Of a stretch of 64,000 nucleotides of DNA, positions 29,835 to 39,011 are shown one piece after another. Both the position numbers and the translations under genes were made by a program. The notes under the pieces were generated by a model. The model ran no database searches. It saw only the letters and a program-made list of their open reading frames with translations, and had not been told where the DNA came from. This DNA comes from Phytopythium helicoides (Eukaryota > Oomycota > Peronosporomycetes > Pythiales > Pythiaceae): contig JANFNE010000001.1 in NCBI GenBank assembly GCA_024867545.1, positions 310,001 through 374,000 of the forward strand. Direction: 5' to 3'. Each line of letters starts with the position of its first letter. The stretch's first letter is position 1.

Positions 29835-31423
29835 ATGGCTTCAAGTGAACGAGCTAGGCGGCACCACCTGCAACTTTCGAGTGGATTGACGGAAGCAACA
29901 AGCCGACTACAAGCCCCGTCCTCGTCAACTTCAGCCACCGTAAATGACAAGCGTGCAGCTGCAAATCACCTCCGCACCCCAGGTATCGGCCTAAAGACAC
30001 CAGTACTTGTCCCCGAGCGTGCAAGCAACAATACCAAGAGCATTTCAGGTAGCTCGAGGAGTATCGGCAGTGCGTCAGTGTCCTCGAATGAAGGTAGCAG
30101 CTCAAGTCTCCTCAAGCGCATCTCTGACGTCGTTAAGCGCGCGCAGCCTCATACAATTGTTCAGGCGTACGACAAGATCCAACGCGCACTGTGTATCGAT
30201 GCGCAGCTCATTGTGAACGGTGAGGCAATAGCTGCAGATGTTCCAGTAGCTTCGTCCTTGCAGTCCGGCTGGAAGAATCGCGATGGGGCTAAAATCGATC
30301 ATTCGAGTGTGTCGGCTGGCTTTTTCGACCCAAACCGTGGACGATTCCATTACGCGCTCGGCTTCCGATACTCGCAGAGCCTCGACCCCGCGCTCTCTCT
30401 TTCGACCATCACGGACATTGCAGTGAGCGTTAAGAGTACGAGTCGTGGCTGCGTATTAACGCCAAACCTTGAAGGTGTCCCTGCTTCGAGGAGCAATCTG
30501 CAAGCTGGGAGGCGCGTCGTTGCACCAGCTAAGCCAAAGCTGTCAGTCAAGGCTTGGCGGTTGGTTACAGAAACACCTACACGAGTCGGTATCTCATTGT
30601 ATGAGTTACCAGTAAGTGCGGGACCAGGTGGCAGCGGCAGCAGCTCCATTTTAGCGCTTGCGTGGGTAGCAAAGTTGGAGGTTGTGGCGATTTTTGTACA
30701 TCTCCACGTCTGTGAGGTCCTGTCAGCCATTCTCACGATGACACCCCCACGGCCTTCAATAGTTACACCGCTGCAAGTTCAGCACTCCCTTAGAGGAGAC
30801 GATCCAGAGAGTCTCCGAGGATTCACGATGGCTATAACGATCCGCACATCCGACCATGTCATTTGGGAACGCGAATGGTTTCAAGTGGATTTACCCCAGC
30901 CAGCTCGAAGACCCAGCTCTGGATGTGACGAGCGAGTTGTCTCTGTCTCGCTTCTTGACGAAACTGTACGTACTCATCGAGATGCAAAAATCATCGGCTA
31001 GACATTCTAACTAAATAATTGTGTTACCAGGGTGCATTTCGGGATCGCACACGGTTTGCGAGCAATGCTCTTGTTATGAATGTCGCGATTGATGCCATCG
31101 CGATATCCTTGGAATCAGTCGTACTCGTGGACTTTTGCGTTTGGGAGGAAAGTGTTTGTGCTCCAATTTGGGCTATTACCCGTGCGGCACGAGCCCTTCC
31201 GGCGTCCACAACCACGTCGGCAACGCTTGAAGGCGATTTTACTCTGACTTCATCGGGAAAAGCGCACGAGACGCTTGAGGCAAAACTAGTTGATCACGGA
31301 AACCTCGTTACCTTACATTTCGTGAGGTCGTACAATGCAGACACCGAACGCATTGTGATTAAGCAAGTTGAGGTTGCAATGAGCGTCGCGTTCTTGAATG
31401 CAGCTCTCGGCACTTCATATTGA
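29835..31423 (+). CDS. Conserved-looking hypothetical protein, two exons
   Basis: Exons 29835-30965 and 31031-31423 join over a 65-nt phase-0 intron (GTACGT...TTACCAG), giving 507 aa. The junction reads SLLDET|GAFRDRTRFASNALVMN. The first 100 residues are Ser/Ala-rich and probably disordered. The remainder alternates short strands (FHYALGFRYSQS, WRLVTETPTRVGISLYELP, AITIRTSDHVIWEREWFQV, LEAKLVDHGNLVTLHFVRSY), which suggests all-beta domains, perhaps C2/Ig-like. No signal peptide, membrane span or catalytic motif; I do not recognise the family. It is convergent with the next minus-strand gene, 20 bp away. Confidence 0.68.
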
Positions 31424-31443
31424 TTGCATGTGTTATACATGTG

Positions 31444-33879
31444 TTATTCCCAAAAAATCGGGTACCAAGTGAGCCTTGCGTCATCAAAGCAATCGATTCC
31501 TACTCCTGACGAAATCCCCGAGTAAAGCACTAATGCTTCCTGTGAACCGTCCGCTGATAACAGTTCATTGCACAAAGGTGTTCTTGCTGCGTTCACTGCA
31601 GCACGAGACAGAAACCCATTCGTCTCTGACCATTCTATTGGTAAAGCGTTAATTGGAGTCGCGACAAGGTGCAAAGCAGTTATAATGTTGGACGGAAATG
31701 AGTTGTTGGCTCCGCCAGCGTCCACTTGCCCACTGTCACTGCTCCTTTGTACTTCGGCGCTCCGAGGTAACTCTTCTAATGGATTCCCATTCAAAATCAA
31801 AGTCTCAGTTTCTGGCAAGTCGAATAGAGCTCGCGGGACAGATGTGAAGCCATTATACGCGAGGGACAGTAAATTGGCTCGCAATCGGAGCACAACTTCA
31901 GGAAACGCATCGAAGCGAAATTCTTCGAGTAGCAGAAACATGTTGGCCGGCCAAATTCTGTCCAGTTGATCAGGGAGGCTAGTCAGATTGATGCGGCACA
32001 TTTCAATATCTCGAAGTCGATCAGGGAAATCGTGTGATAAAAGTCCCTCTGGGAGGACTGACATGTTGACGTCTCCCATGAAAAGGAAGCGCAGCTCTGG
32101 GTGCCGTGCCTGCGTCAGAGCAGCACTCTCATTCCATTGCACAACTGTCGAATCACGTATCTTGAGACCGACAAGGTGCGGTAAATCAGCTAGGCGAGGA
32201 GGCAGCTCAAGCGCCTTGCAGTGACGGAAGACAATGTGCTGCACTCGAGCAGCGTCCACACCTTCTAGAATTGAATCAATTGCTGGCGCGGTACCGCCAC
32301 TGATGGCGAGGTCATCCGTTATATTGCAGTTGATCTCAAGCAGAGAGCAAGTTGGTTTAGTCACAAACCATGGATAAGCGTGAAGCGTGCAGTTCTTTGG
32401 ATGGGCTTTTGTTGTTGCGTGGAGGTGCACTCCAAGGATTGCGATGCCCCAGATCTGCAAAAATCGGTGGCCCCAGCGCTCAACCTTGGAGCTGTTGAGG
32501 GCTGCTAGAGGCTGGAGTAGACTCATAGCACTTGGACTTCGCGATAGCCTCTTTTGTGGTACACGAGGTGTTGGAGCACTCGTCGAGTGCTCAATTACGA
32601 TGCTCCCATCAACGTTGGTAGGAATGAGAGAAGGTGGAAGTGAAGACGAACTAGTTGGCCGTCGCCGCTGGTGGCGAGATTTCCCCCTCTCTGCGTCAGG
32701 AACAATTGTTGCTCGGCGACGTTTGCTGCGCGCCAGCATCTGCACCGAGGTGGCCGATACGCTAGGCGGTCGCTCTCGTACGAGCTTTGTGAGCACGTGG
32801 AGACTTCGTGGTACGCTAAGCGCCATCATAGCCTTGGATGCGCCATCAAAGAACGATACCACAAAGAGCAGCTGGAGCTCGTTGATCATCCGTACAAGCC
32901 ATACGTCGTCGTACCAGTATACGTCGCCAAAGTCACCTACAATCGGGTTATAATATGACCTGTATGGTAGAAAGACAACCACTGGGACGACGATATACGA
33001 TACGAGGTCAAGCATTAGAGATAATGCTAGCCCGTACAGCCGTGCATGGGTGGCTTCTGAGCTGAAAAATCGCGTGACGATAGTTAGGGACCAGCAATTG
33101 AGCACAATGAGCGAAACCACGACATTGGCCATCCACAGTCGCGGTACAAGTGCACTCAGTCGCATTGCTTGATAGCTCTGAAGCAGCGTTTGAGCCATCT
33201 CCATGGCAACCCATGTTGCGCCGTAGTGCTTGCTGCGAATGTCAAACGACTCTCGGATTGCACAAACTGCGCGCCAAAGCTTCAAGCAATATGGGCGTGC
33301 CACAGGCCACCATCGAGATGCGCGACGCATGGCGTGTTGAATGATCCAGGGTCGAGAATAGGATGACGCGGCATGAATGAGATTTGCTGTTGACGTGCTG
33401 ATGCTTGGAGCCAAGGGTGACTTTGGTGGAACCGTGGTAGCTCGAAATACCGGTTGGTGCTGGCGAATTGAGTGGGTGAGGATGACAATAAGCATGACGA
33501 TGTGTACTGCTGCAGTGCAGAAGTACGATACAGCGATTGAGCCAAAGTAGGACGTGTTGATTGCAACCGAATAAAGCTCGAAAAACCACATGACCGGCTT
33601 GGTTGGCAGAAACAGGTACAGGCGTCCTACTTGGACAAGGAAAACTGCGCAGCAAGTGTGAAGCAACACGCTGGCAAACCACCAAAAGCGAAATTCGGCA
33701 GTCGATACATACGCAAGCGATTCCGCATACTTTTCCTGAAAGAGGGCGAGCGAAAACACAGCAGCAGACGACCCATTGTTGTTTGAGCTCTTCCTCCCTC
33801 GAGAATCCGAGTCGTTGTCACGTGTTGGTGCGCCATTCGCTACCCGAAAGAACCTCGAGCGGCGCGGGCCGTCAGGCAT
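31444..33879 (-). CDS. Multi-pass membrane protein with C-terminal leucine-rich repeats
   Basis: Single exon, 811 aa. Upstream codons in frame lack ATG, so the start is MPDGPRRSRFF. The N-terminal half has several membrane spans (FWWFASVLLHTCCAVFLVQV; YFCTAAVHIVMLIVILTH; MANVVVSLIVLNCWSLTIV; LMLDLVSYIVVPVVVFLPY; a further span near GHRFLQIWGIAILGVHL). A basic Ser-rich loop (RSKRRRATIVPDAERGKSRH) separates them from the C-terminal part. The C-terminal part, about residues 560-770, has LRRs: LPHLVGLKIRDS, PELRFLFMGDVNMSVLP, LRDIEMCRINLTSLP, LLSLAYNGFTSVP, TETLILNGNPLEELP. The C-terminus is DARLTWYPIFWE. The architecture suits an oomycete LRR receptor-like or scaffold protein; there is no kinase domain, and ligand and location are unknown. 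Confidence 0.82.
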   Translation of the reverse strand: MPDGPRRSRFFRVANGAPTRDNDSDSRGRKSSNNNGSSAAVFSLALFQEKYAESLAYVSTAEFRFWWFASVLLHTCCAVFLVQVGRLYLFLPTKPVMWFFELYSVAINTSYFGSIAVSYFCTAAVHIVMLIVILTHSIRQHQPVFRATTVPPKSPLAPSISTSTANLIHAASSYSRPWIIQHAMRRASRWWPVARPYCLKLWRAVCAIRESFDIRSKHYGATWVAMEMAQTLLQSYQAMRLSALVPRLWMANVVVSLIVLNCWSLTIVTRFFSSEATHARLYGLALSLMLDLVSYIVVPVVVFLPYRSYYNPIVGDFGDVYWYDDVWLVRMINELQLLFVVSFFDGASKAMMALSVPRSLHVLTKLVRERPPSVSATSVQMLARSKRRRATIVPDAERGKSRHQRRRPTSSSSLPPSLIPTNVDGSIVIEHSTSAPTPRVPQKRLSRSPSAMSLLQPLAALNSSKVERWGHRFLQIWGIAILGVHLHATTKAHPKNCTLHAYPWFVTKPTCSLLEINCNITDDLAISGGTAPAIDSILEGVDAARVQHIVFRHCKALELPPRLADLPHLVGLKIRDSTVVQWNESAALTQARHPELRFLFMGDVNMSVLPEGLLSHDFPDRLRDIEMCRINLTSLPDQLDRIWPANMFLLLEEFRFDAFPEVVLRLRANLLSLAYNGFTSVPRALFDLPETETLILNGNPLEELPRSAEVQRSSDSGQVDAGGANNSFPSNIITALHLVATPINALPIEWSETNGFLSRAAVNAARTPLCNELLSADGSQEALVLYSGISSGVGIDCFDDARLTWYPIFWE

Positions 33880-34170
33880 GTTTTGGGCCCACTCAGTGTC
33901 GAGAGAGCTCTTGAAGACCAACTCTTGAATCGCTTCCTAATTATAATTTGCGACAGTGTGATGACTATAAATCTGACATCGATTGGGGGTCGCTTTCGAT
34001 TCCATTCGAAACGGCATTGGTGTAGAATGAGCTCCGCCACGAATGATCACCTCGTTCGCTACATATAAACTACATACACGCTGGGTGCAGCATCGACGTT
34101 GGATGTAGGAAGCTCCTTAACGGAACGTAGTGCTCACATCAGCTCAGCTGTGACTTTCTAGTAAACTACA

Positions 34171-36465
34171 CTACATACCACTTACGGTTCTAGCACTCTG
34201 CAACGCAAGCACTTGACGAAAGACATCAATGGCTTCATCGTGCTCGCCACGCGCGTTCAGTAGCTTTCCGAGCAGTGACAAACTCGCGGATGATGATGGT
34301 TGCAGCGCCAGCGCATGTCGTGTTGCGTCTTCAGCCTCAGTGTACTCTCCAGCTTTGTCGAGCGCGGTTGCAAGATGATGCCATACATCGCCAGCCTCTG
34401 TGTCGAGCGACAGCGCCACTCGGAATGCAGCAATAGCCTCAGAGTACTTGCCGCAGGCTAGTAGCGCTGTTCCCAGATCCGAATGAGTGGATGCAACGTC
34501 CAGTGTGGGCGGATCTTGATTCTGGATGTGATGGAAGTTGTCATTTAGTGAAGGGGCAAGCCGCGGAGTCGGAGGTGGTCGGCGTCGAGGTCTTCGTGTC
34601 ACCATCGACGTTGCCACCACCAGAGTGGGGTGCTTGATAACGTACTCGATCTCATCGTCGTCTTCGTCTGTGGAGGTGTTGTTGTAGTCGTCACAGTACT
34701 GTGTGTTGTCTTGCGGGGGCTCTTCATACTCGGTATCACTAGTTTCAGTCGTTGCTGTGTTTACTGTTCCTGCAGATGACCCACTCCCATTTACTAGATA
34801 TAACTCGTTGTCGCACTCGCCATACTCGTCGTCTTCTAATTCACCCAGTAGATTTATGTTGTCGCCAGCGTGAGCCACGAACTCGTCTTCGCATTGATTG
34901 CTTGCGTAGCCCATATCACGAAATTGCCGAGCCACTTCATCAAGCTTTTGCTTGTCACGTCGAGCTCGCGCAATATCGCGTTGGCTTTTCTTCAGCGCGG
35001 CACTGATTCGTTGCCGAGCTTCTAATAGTCGCTCCATACGTGCTTCAAGCTCGACAACTTGAGAATCTATCGAGAACTTAGGTTGACGTTTGGGTTCCAG
35101 AGGTACAACTGGTGAAGGCTTCGGCGACAGCACTCGCGACGAAAGTCCTCCAGTGTCACCCATACTCACGCTCATTGTGGTCGTGTCTTGCAGGAATTCA
35201 TTCCATGCGGCGGACCTGGTCTCAAGATCTGTATTCGCCAACTTTCGATCACGCTCTTCAGTGCGCGCGACCAACTGCTGGTTTTCCTTGCGATAGCGTT
35301 GTTGGGTGCGGGGAATCGTCACCAGTTCATTGGTGCTTTTCATCGGAAAGTAGAGTCGCTCATTTCGTTTGACATGAGCAAGATGAATCGACTCGACATC
35401 ATTCACCTCTGCCGTGAGCGGCCAACGACCAGATCTGCCGCCATCAGAGTGCGACGGAGATGACGCGAGACTCGCGCAGCATGGAGCTGTCGCCATTGCA
35501 GAGGTCATGTCATCAAACGCCGAGTGGCTGCGATGTGCTCGCCGCATCGATTGCACCCCTGATGCTGAAGTCATCGGAACAATGGGGACGCTAAATCCGC
35601 CTAGGCTCTCGATGGGTGCTACGCGCGCTAATGCACGTGCCGTATAATGCTGCTGGATGTTGTCAAAGCAGACGACGCATACACGTTGCGGAGTGAAGAG
35701 CCCTAAGTGTTTCAGCGGCACAGCATGGCGGGAATGGCGGCCACACACTGACTCGCCACAGTTGCGGCAATGGTGGCGCCGCCCACGCAGGTATCCGAAG
35801 CGAGCACTGCAGATGCGGCATCTGTCCTCCAGCTTCCACTCGGGTGGCAGCACTGGAGCCGAGACCGTAATCTTTCCCGACGCCATGAGAGCCGCGATCG
35901 GGTCGGTTCGTCCCGGTGTGGTCGCACTATTGCTATTGCCAATGGTTTCCATCGCTTGGTTGTCTGCGTCGTCAGTGCTGTCGTAGACGCCTTCTCCCAG
36001 TCGAATAGTCTCGCTCGGCGGTCTCATCGAGCTCTCGCTCTGTCTCGATTTGCCCACCATCGCTGCAACCGTCTGCTCTTGCTTCTCCAGAAACTCGATA
36101 GTCTCAATTGGCGCACCGGCGTCCATCGCCAGCTCAGGAGGGCGCTTTCCATCGGGGGTGGCGCTCAGGATCGACGCGCCATCGTAGCGCAGCAGCACCG
36201 CGAGTGCCTCGATCGGCAGTCGCTTGCGCACCGCCAGGTGCAGCGGCAGCAGCCCTGCGAGGTTGCGCGCGGTCGCCGCCCCCGGGTGCGCGAGCGCCAC
36301 GCGCTGCAGAGCGTGCAGCGGGGCGTTGGCGTCACTGCAGACCCAGTGGAGCGGCGTCATGCCGAAATCGTCGGTCTCCCGCGCGAGCTCGGGTTGCAGC
36401 GCCAGCGCCTGCAGCAGCGCGGCGTAGCGCCCACGCTCGGCGAGCTCCACGGCGCGTACGTCCAT
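34171..36465 (-). CDS. Ankyrin-FYVE-TPR adaptor protein
   Basis: 764 aa from MDVRAVELAERGRY; the open frame runs further upstream, but that part is compositionally odd and likely 5' UTR. Residues 1-150 are ankyrin repeats (DDFGMTPLHWVCSD; NLAGLLPLHLAVRKR; DGKRPPELAMDAGA). An FYVE zinc finger at about residues 210-270 reads DRCRICSARF...RGRRHHCRNCGESVCGRHS...QRVCVVCF, with the basic RRHHCR patch that binds PI3P and eight Cys/His ligands. A coiled coil follows (LEARMERLLEARQRISAALKKSQRDIARA), then an acidic linker. At least three TPR units end the protein (SDLGTALLACGKYSEAIAAFRVALSLD; DVWHHLATALDKAGEYTEAEDATRHALAL; SLSLLGKLLNARGEHDEAIDVFRQVLAL). Likely an endosomal scaffold. Confidence 0.88.
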   Translation of the reverse strand: MDVRAVELAERGRYAALLQALALQPELARETDDFGMTPLHWVCSDANAPLHALQRVALAHPGAATARNLAGLLPLHLAVRKRLPIEALAVLLRYDGASILSATPDGKRPPELAMDAGAPIETIEFLEKQEQTVAAMVGKSRQSESSMRPPSETIRLGEGVYDSTDDADNQAMETIGNSNSATTPGRTDPIAALMASGKITVSAPVLPPEWKLEDRCRICSARFGYLRGRRHHCRNCGESVCGRHSRHAVPLKHLGLFTPQRVCVVCFDNIQQHYTARALARVAPIESLGGFSVPIVPMTSASGVQSMRRAHRSHSAFDDMTSAMATAPCCASLASSPSHSDGGRSGRWPLTAEVNDVESIHLAHVKRNERLYFPMKSTNELVTIPRTQQRYRKENQQLVARTEERDRKLANTDLETRSAAWNEFLQDTTTMSVSMGDTGGLSSRVLSPKPSPVVPLEPKRQPKFSIDSQVVELEARMERLLEARQRISAALKKSQRDIARARRDKQKLDEVARQFRDMGYASNQCEDEFVAHAGDNINLLGELEDDEYGECDNELYLVNGSGSSAGTVNTATTETSDTEYEEPPQDNTQYCDDYNNTSTDEDDDEIEYVIKHPTLVVATSMVTRRPRRRPPPTPRLAPSLNDNFHHIQNQDPPTLDVASTHSDLGTALLACGKYSEAIAAFRVALSLDTEAGDVWHHLATALDKAGEYTEAEDATRHALALQPSSSASLSLLGKLLNARGEHDEAIDVFRQVLALQSARTVSGM

Positions 36466-36495
36466 CGGTTGCCTGGTGCCCGGCGCCTGTCGCGA

Positions 36496-36514
36496 CCTCT
36501 TGGCGTTTGTATGC
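36496..36514 (-). promoter_or_regulatory. Shared motif GCATACAAACGCCAAGAGG (copy 1)
   Basis: Read on the minus strand, 31 nt before the ATG of the ankyrin-FYVE-TPR gene. The identical 19-mer occurs at 56642-56660 upstream of the second FYVE gene. Confidence 0.5.
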
Positions 36515-37270
36515 GGCGCTTCAACCTGCGCGCGAGCCGGCGGATCTGGAAGTGAGCCGGAAGCGCAGCGGAACGCAAGGGAAACTGAACGGGAGGGAAG
36601 ACACGTCGGCCCGAAAGGCGCAGGTCTCAGATGCAACGCGGCGGGGCGACGTCCACTTTCCTTCTTCTTCTTTCGAGCTTGAAGCTCCTCTGGAACACGC
36701 AGCGCGGCAGGTGTCGAGACCGCAGCAACCCAGCAGAGGCGCAGTCGATAGTTGCTCGCCCACCCTGAGCCAGCGCGAGCTAATGGCGCGCTCGACTTGA
36801 GCTCGGTCGCCCTGCGTTCCGCGCGCGTCAAGCCACGAAAGGGTGGAAGATCGCTTCATCCAAAGGGCTCGAAGCGCCGGAAGCTTCCAGGAACGGCGGG
36901 GGCCGCTCGACCAGCGTGACTGCTTCGCAGGCCTCATGACTACATCGCAGGCCTCGTGACTACTTCACAGACCTCGTGACTGCAGTGGAGCGCAGTCGCT
37001 GCGTCCCGCGCCGCCGCAAGCAGCGCTGCCAGCCAGCGCCACCAGTGGCACCAAGAGCTCAGGCGCCAAGCGCGCACTTCAACTTGCGCCCCGTCCACGC
37101 ACGCGCCACCCGGATTCGCTGAAATGTCTCTATGGGAGCCGTATGATTGGCACAAAAGGATTTGATTCGAGAAATTTCTCCTGCCGGCCGCGCCGCCAAC
37201 GTGGCAGCACGCTAAAAGGCGCCGGTCGTCGGTCGCCGACCGCCGTCGGACCCGACCGCGCCACTCGCGA
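36515..37270. other. Divergent promoter region, FYVE adaptor / DnaJ
   Basis: About 750 bp between the two start codons apart from the listed motif and repeat. GC-rich with no supported ORF; ATTGGC, a reverse CCAAT box, is near 37146. Confidence 0.45.
36916..36988. repeat. 20-bp tandem repeat, 3.6 copies
   Basis: Units such as GTGACTGCTTCGCAGGCCTC, ATGACTACATCGCAGGCCTC and GTGACTACTTCACAGACCTC follow each other, then a partial GTGACTGCAGTGG. Confidence 0.8.
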
Positions 37271-38680
37271 ATGCGCGCGGCCATGAGCATGAAGACGAGG
37301 CGAACGAGGGCGAGCGCGCGGCTACTGGCGCTGGCGCTGCTGGTGCTGGCGCTGCTGGCGCTGCGGGCGAGCGCCATGGACCCGAGCAAGGACTACTACA
37401 AGGTGCTGGGCGTCAAGAAGGACTTCTCGGACCGCGAGCTCAAGAAGGCCTACCGCACGCTCGCGCTCAAGTTCCACCCCGACAAGGTCGACAACGAGCA
37501 GGACAAGGAGGCGGCCAAGGCGCGCTTCGTGGAAGTCTCGGAGGCCTACGAGGTGCTCTCGGACCCGCAGAAGAAGGACGAGTACGACCAGGCCAGGCAG
37601 TTCGGCGGCGCACACGGCGCACACGGCGGATTTCCTGGCGGAGCAGGCGGCTTCCGCGCCAGGACCAGCGACGAGAACATGGCCTCTTTCACCAAGATGT
37701 TCGAGAACATATTCGGCCACGGATTCGGCGGAGGAGGCGGCGGCGGCTTTGGAGGGTTCGGAGGAGCGGGAGGCTTTGGGGGCATGCCCAGCGAGTTCCA
37801 GTTCAGCGGCATGGACGGATTCGGGCAGGCGCGGCAGCCTGGACGCCACGGCCACCCGCACCACCAGCAGGCGCTCTACGGCAAGGACTCGCTCGTGCGG
37901 CCGCTGTCGGCCAAGAAGTTCCCGGGCAAGGACGCCAACAACGAGTGGCTCGTGCAGTTCTACTCGGCGCAGGACGAGGCCAGCGTCAAGTTCCGCGACC
38001 ACTACGAGAGCATCGCGCGCGATCTGACGGGCAAGGTCAAGGTCGGCGCGGTCAACTGCGACAAGCACGGTGCGTTCTGCAAGTCCATGGGCGTCAAGAG
38101 CTTCCCCGCCTTTGTCTACGTGTGGGAGGGCCTGACCACCAAGTACGACGGTGAGCTGGACGAGTACCTCGTGTACAATTTTGCCATCGAAAAGCACATT
38201 GCTCGGCTGCAGCGCATGCGCGCGAGTGGCGAGATTGAGAAGCTCCACGCCGGCAATGAAGGTACGCTGTGCAATCTGGGCAAGAATGGCCCTGCGTCCG
38301 CCTCTGCGGCGTCAACGTGTGCTGTGTTTGTCCTCTCGAGCGATGCCAAGACGCGCGAGCAGCAGATGAAGGTCGCTCGCGAGGTCGCGCAGAAGTTCCG
38401 CCATGCCAAGGCCCTCAAGTTTGCGTACGTGGACTGGAAGTCACAGGGGCGCGTTGTGGACAACCTCCTCGCAGCTCATCGCGGCGATCGTGGCGGAAAG
38501 AGGCCCAAGGGCAAGGAGGAGCCGCAGCTGCTGGTGATCCGCACCAAAAAGGGCAAGGCGCGCGTGGGCGTGCACGACGCCAAGTCGTTCACTCCCGACG
38601 CGCTCTCGGCCACAATGGAGCGAGCTGTGGGCGGCGACCTGACGCTGCAGACCGTGCCGTTTAACGTGCACTTTCGCTAG
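37271..38680 (+). CDS. ER-type DnaJ (Hsp40) with thioredoxin-like domain
   Basis: 469 aa, single exon. An N-terminal hydrophobic signal/anchor ([18 protein letters not shown]) is followed by a J domain ([20 protein letters not shown] ... [10 protein letters not shown]) with the HPD tripeptide that stimulates Hsp70. A Gly/Phe-rich region ([14 protein letters not shown]) follows, then a thioredoxin-like fold (about residues 210-310: [21 protein letters not shown] ... [27 protein letters not shown]). The usual active-site CxxC is absent; the equivalent strand ends in YSAQDEAS, so it is probably a substrate-binding rather than redox module. The arrangement resembles animal DNAJC10/DNAJC16. Likely an ER-lumenal co-chaperone, with no KDEL-type tail (ends VHFR). 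Confidence 0.88.
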   Translation: MRAAMSMKTRRTRASARLLALALLVLALLALRASAMDPSKDYYKVLGVKKDFSDRELKKAYRTLALKFHPDKVDNEQDKEAAKARFVEVSEAYEVLSDPQKKDEYDQARQFGGAHGAHGGFPGGAGGFRARTSDENMASFTKMFENIFGHGFGGGGGGGFGGFGGAGGFGGMPSEFQFSGMDGFGQARQPGRHGHPHHQQALYGKDSLVRPLSAKKFPGKDANNEWLVQFYSAQDEASVKFRDHYESIARDLTGKVKVGAVNCDKHGAFCKSMGVKSFPAFVYVWEGLTTKYDGELDEYLVYNFAIEKHIARLQRMRASGEIEKLHAGNEGTLCNLGKNGPASASAASTCAVFVLSSDAKTREQQMKVAREVAQKFRHAKALKFAYVDWKSQGRVVDNLLAAHRGDRGGKRPKGKEEPQLLVIRTKKGKARVGVHDAKSFTPDALSATMERAVGGDLTLQTVPFNVHFR

Positions 38681-39011
38681 TTGGCGTAGGTGACGAGCGG
38701 GTTTTGAGTGAGCAATACAGCAGCAACGCGTTCTAACTTACACCACCACCATGCAGCATTGATGCCTCGATGCGTTGGCGCTTGACCTGGTTGAAGCTGT
38801 TGGCCCTGTATTCGGCGCAGTCCGGTGCTGCGCTTCGTGTGCAGATCGCGGTTGCCGCTTTGGGGAGGTCGGGCGCGATACAGTCCACACGCTCGAAGCG
38901 CGCAGTTGCCATATGGGGGTCGCTCACGGTACTGGTGCGAAGGTTGCACCCCACTCTAATCGATCGGTCGCCACCTCCCCCTCGCCTCCGCCCGCCCCGC
39001 TCCCCGCCGCC
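38681..39011. other. Intergenic upstream of the ataxin-2 gene
   Basis: 331 bp with short uncorroborated frames on both strands; presumed promoter and 5' UTR (CCTCCCCCTCGCCTCC pyrimidine run just before the ATG). Confidence 0.45.
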
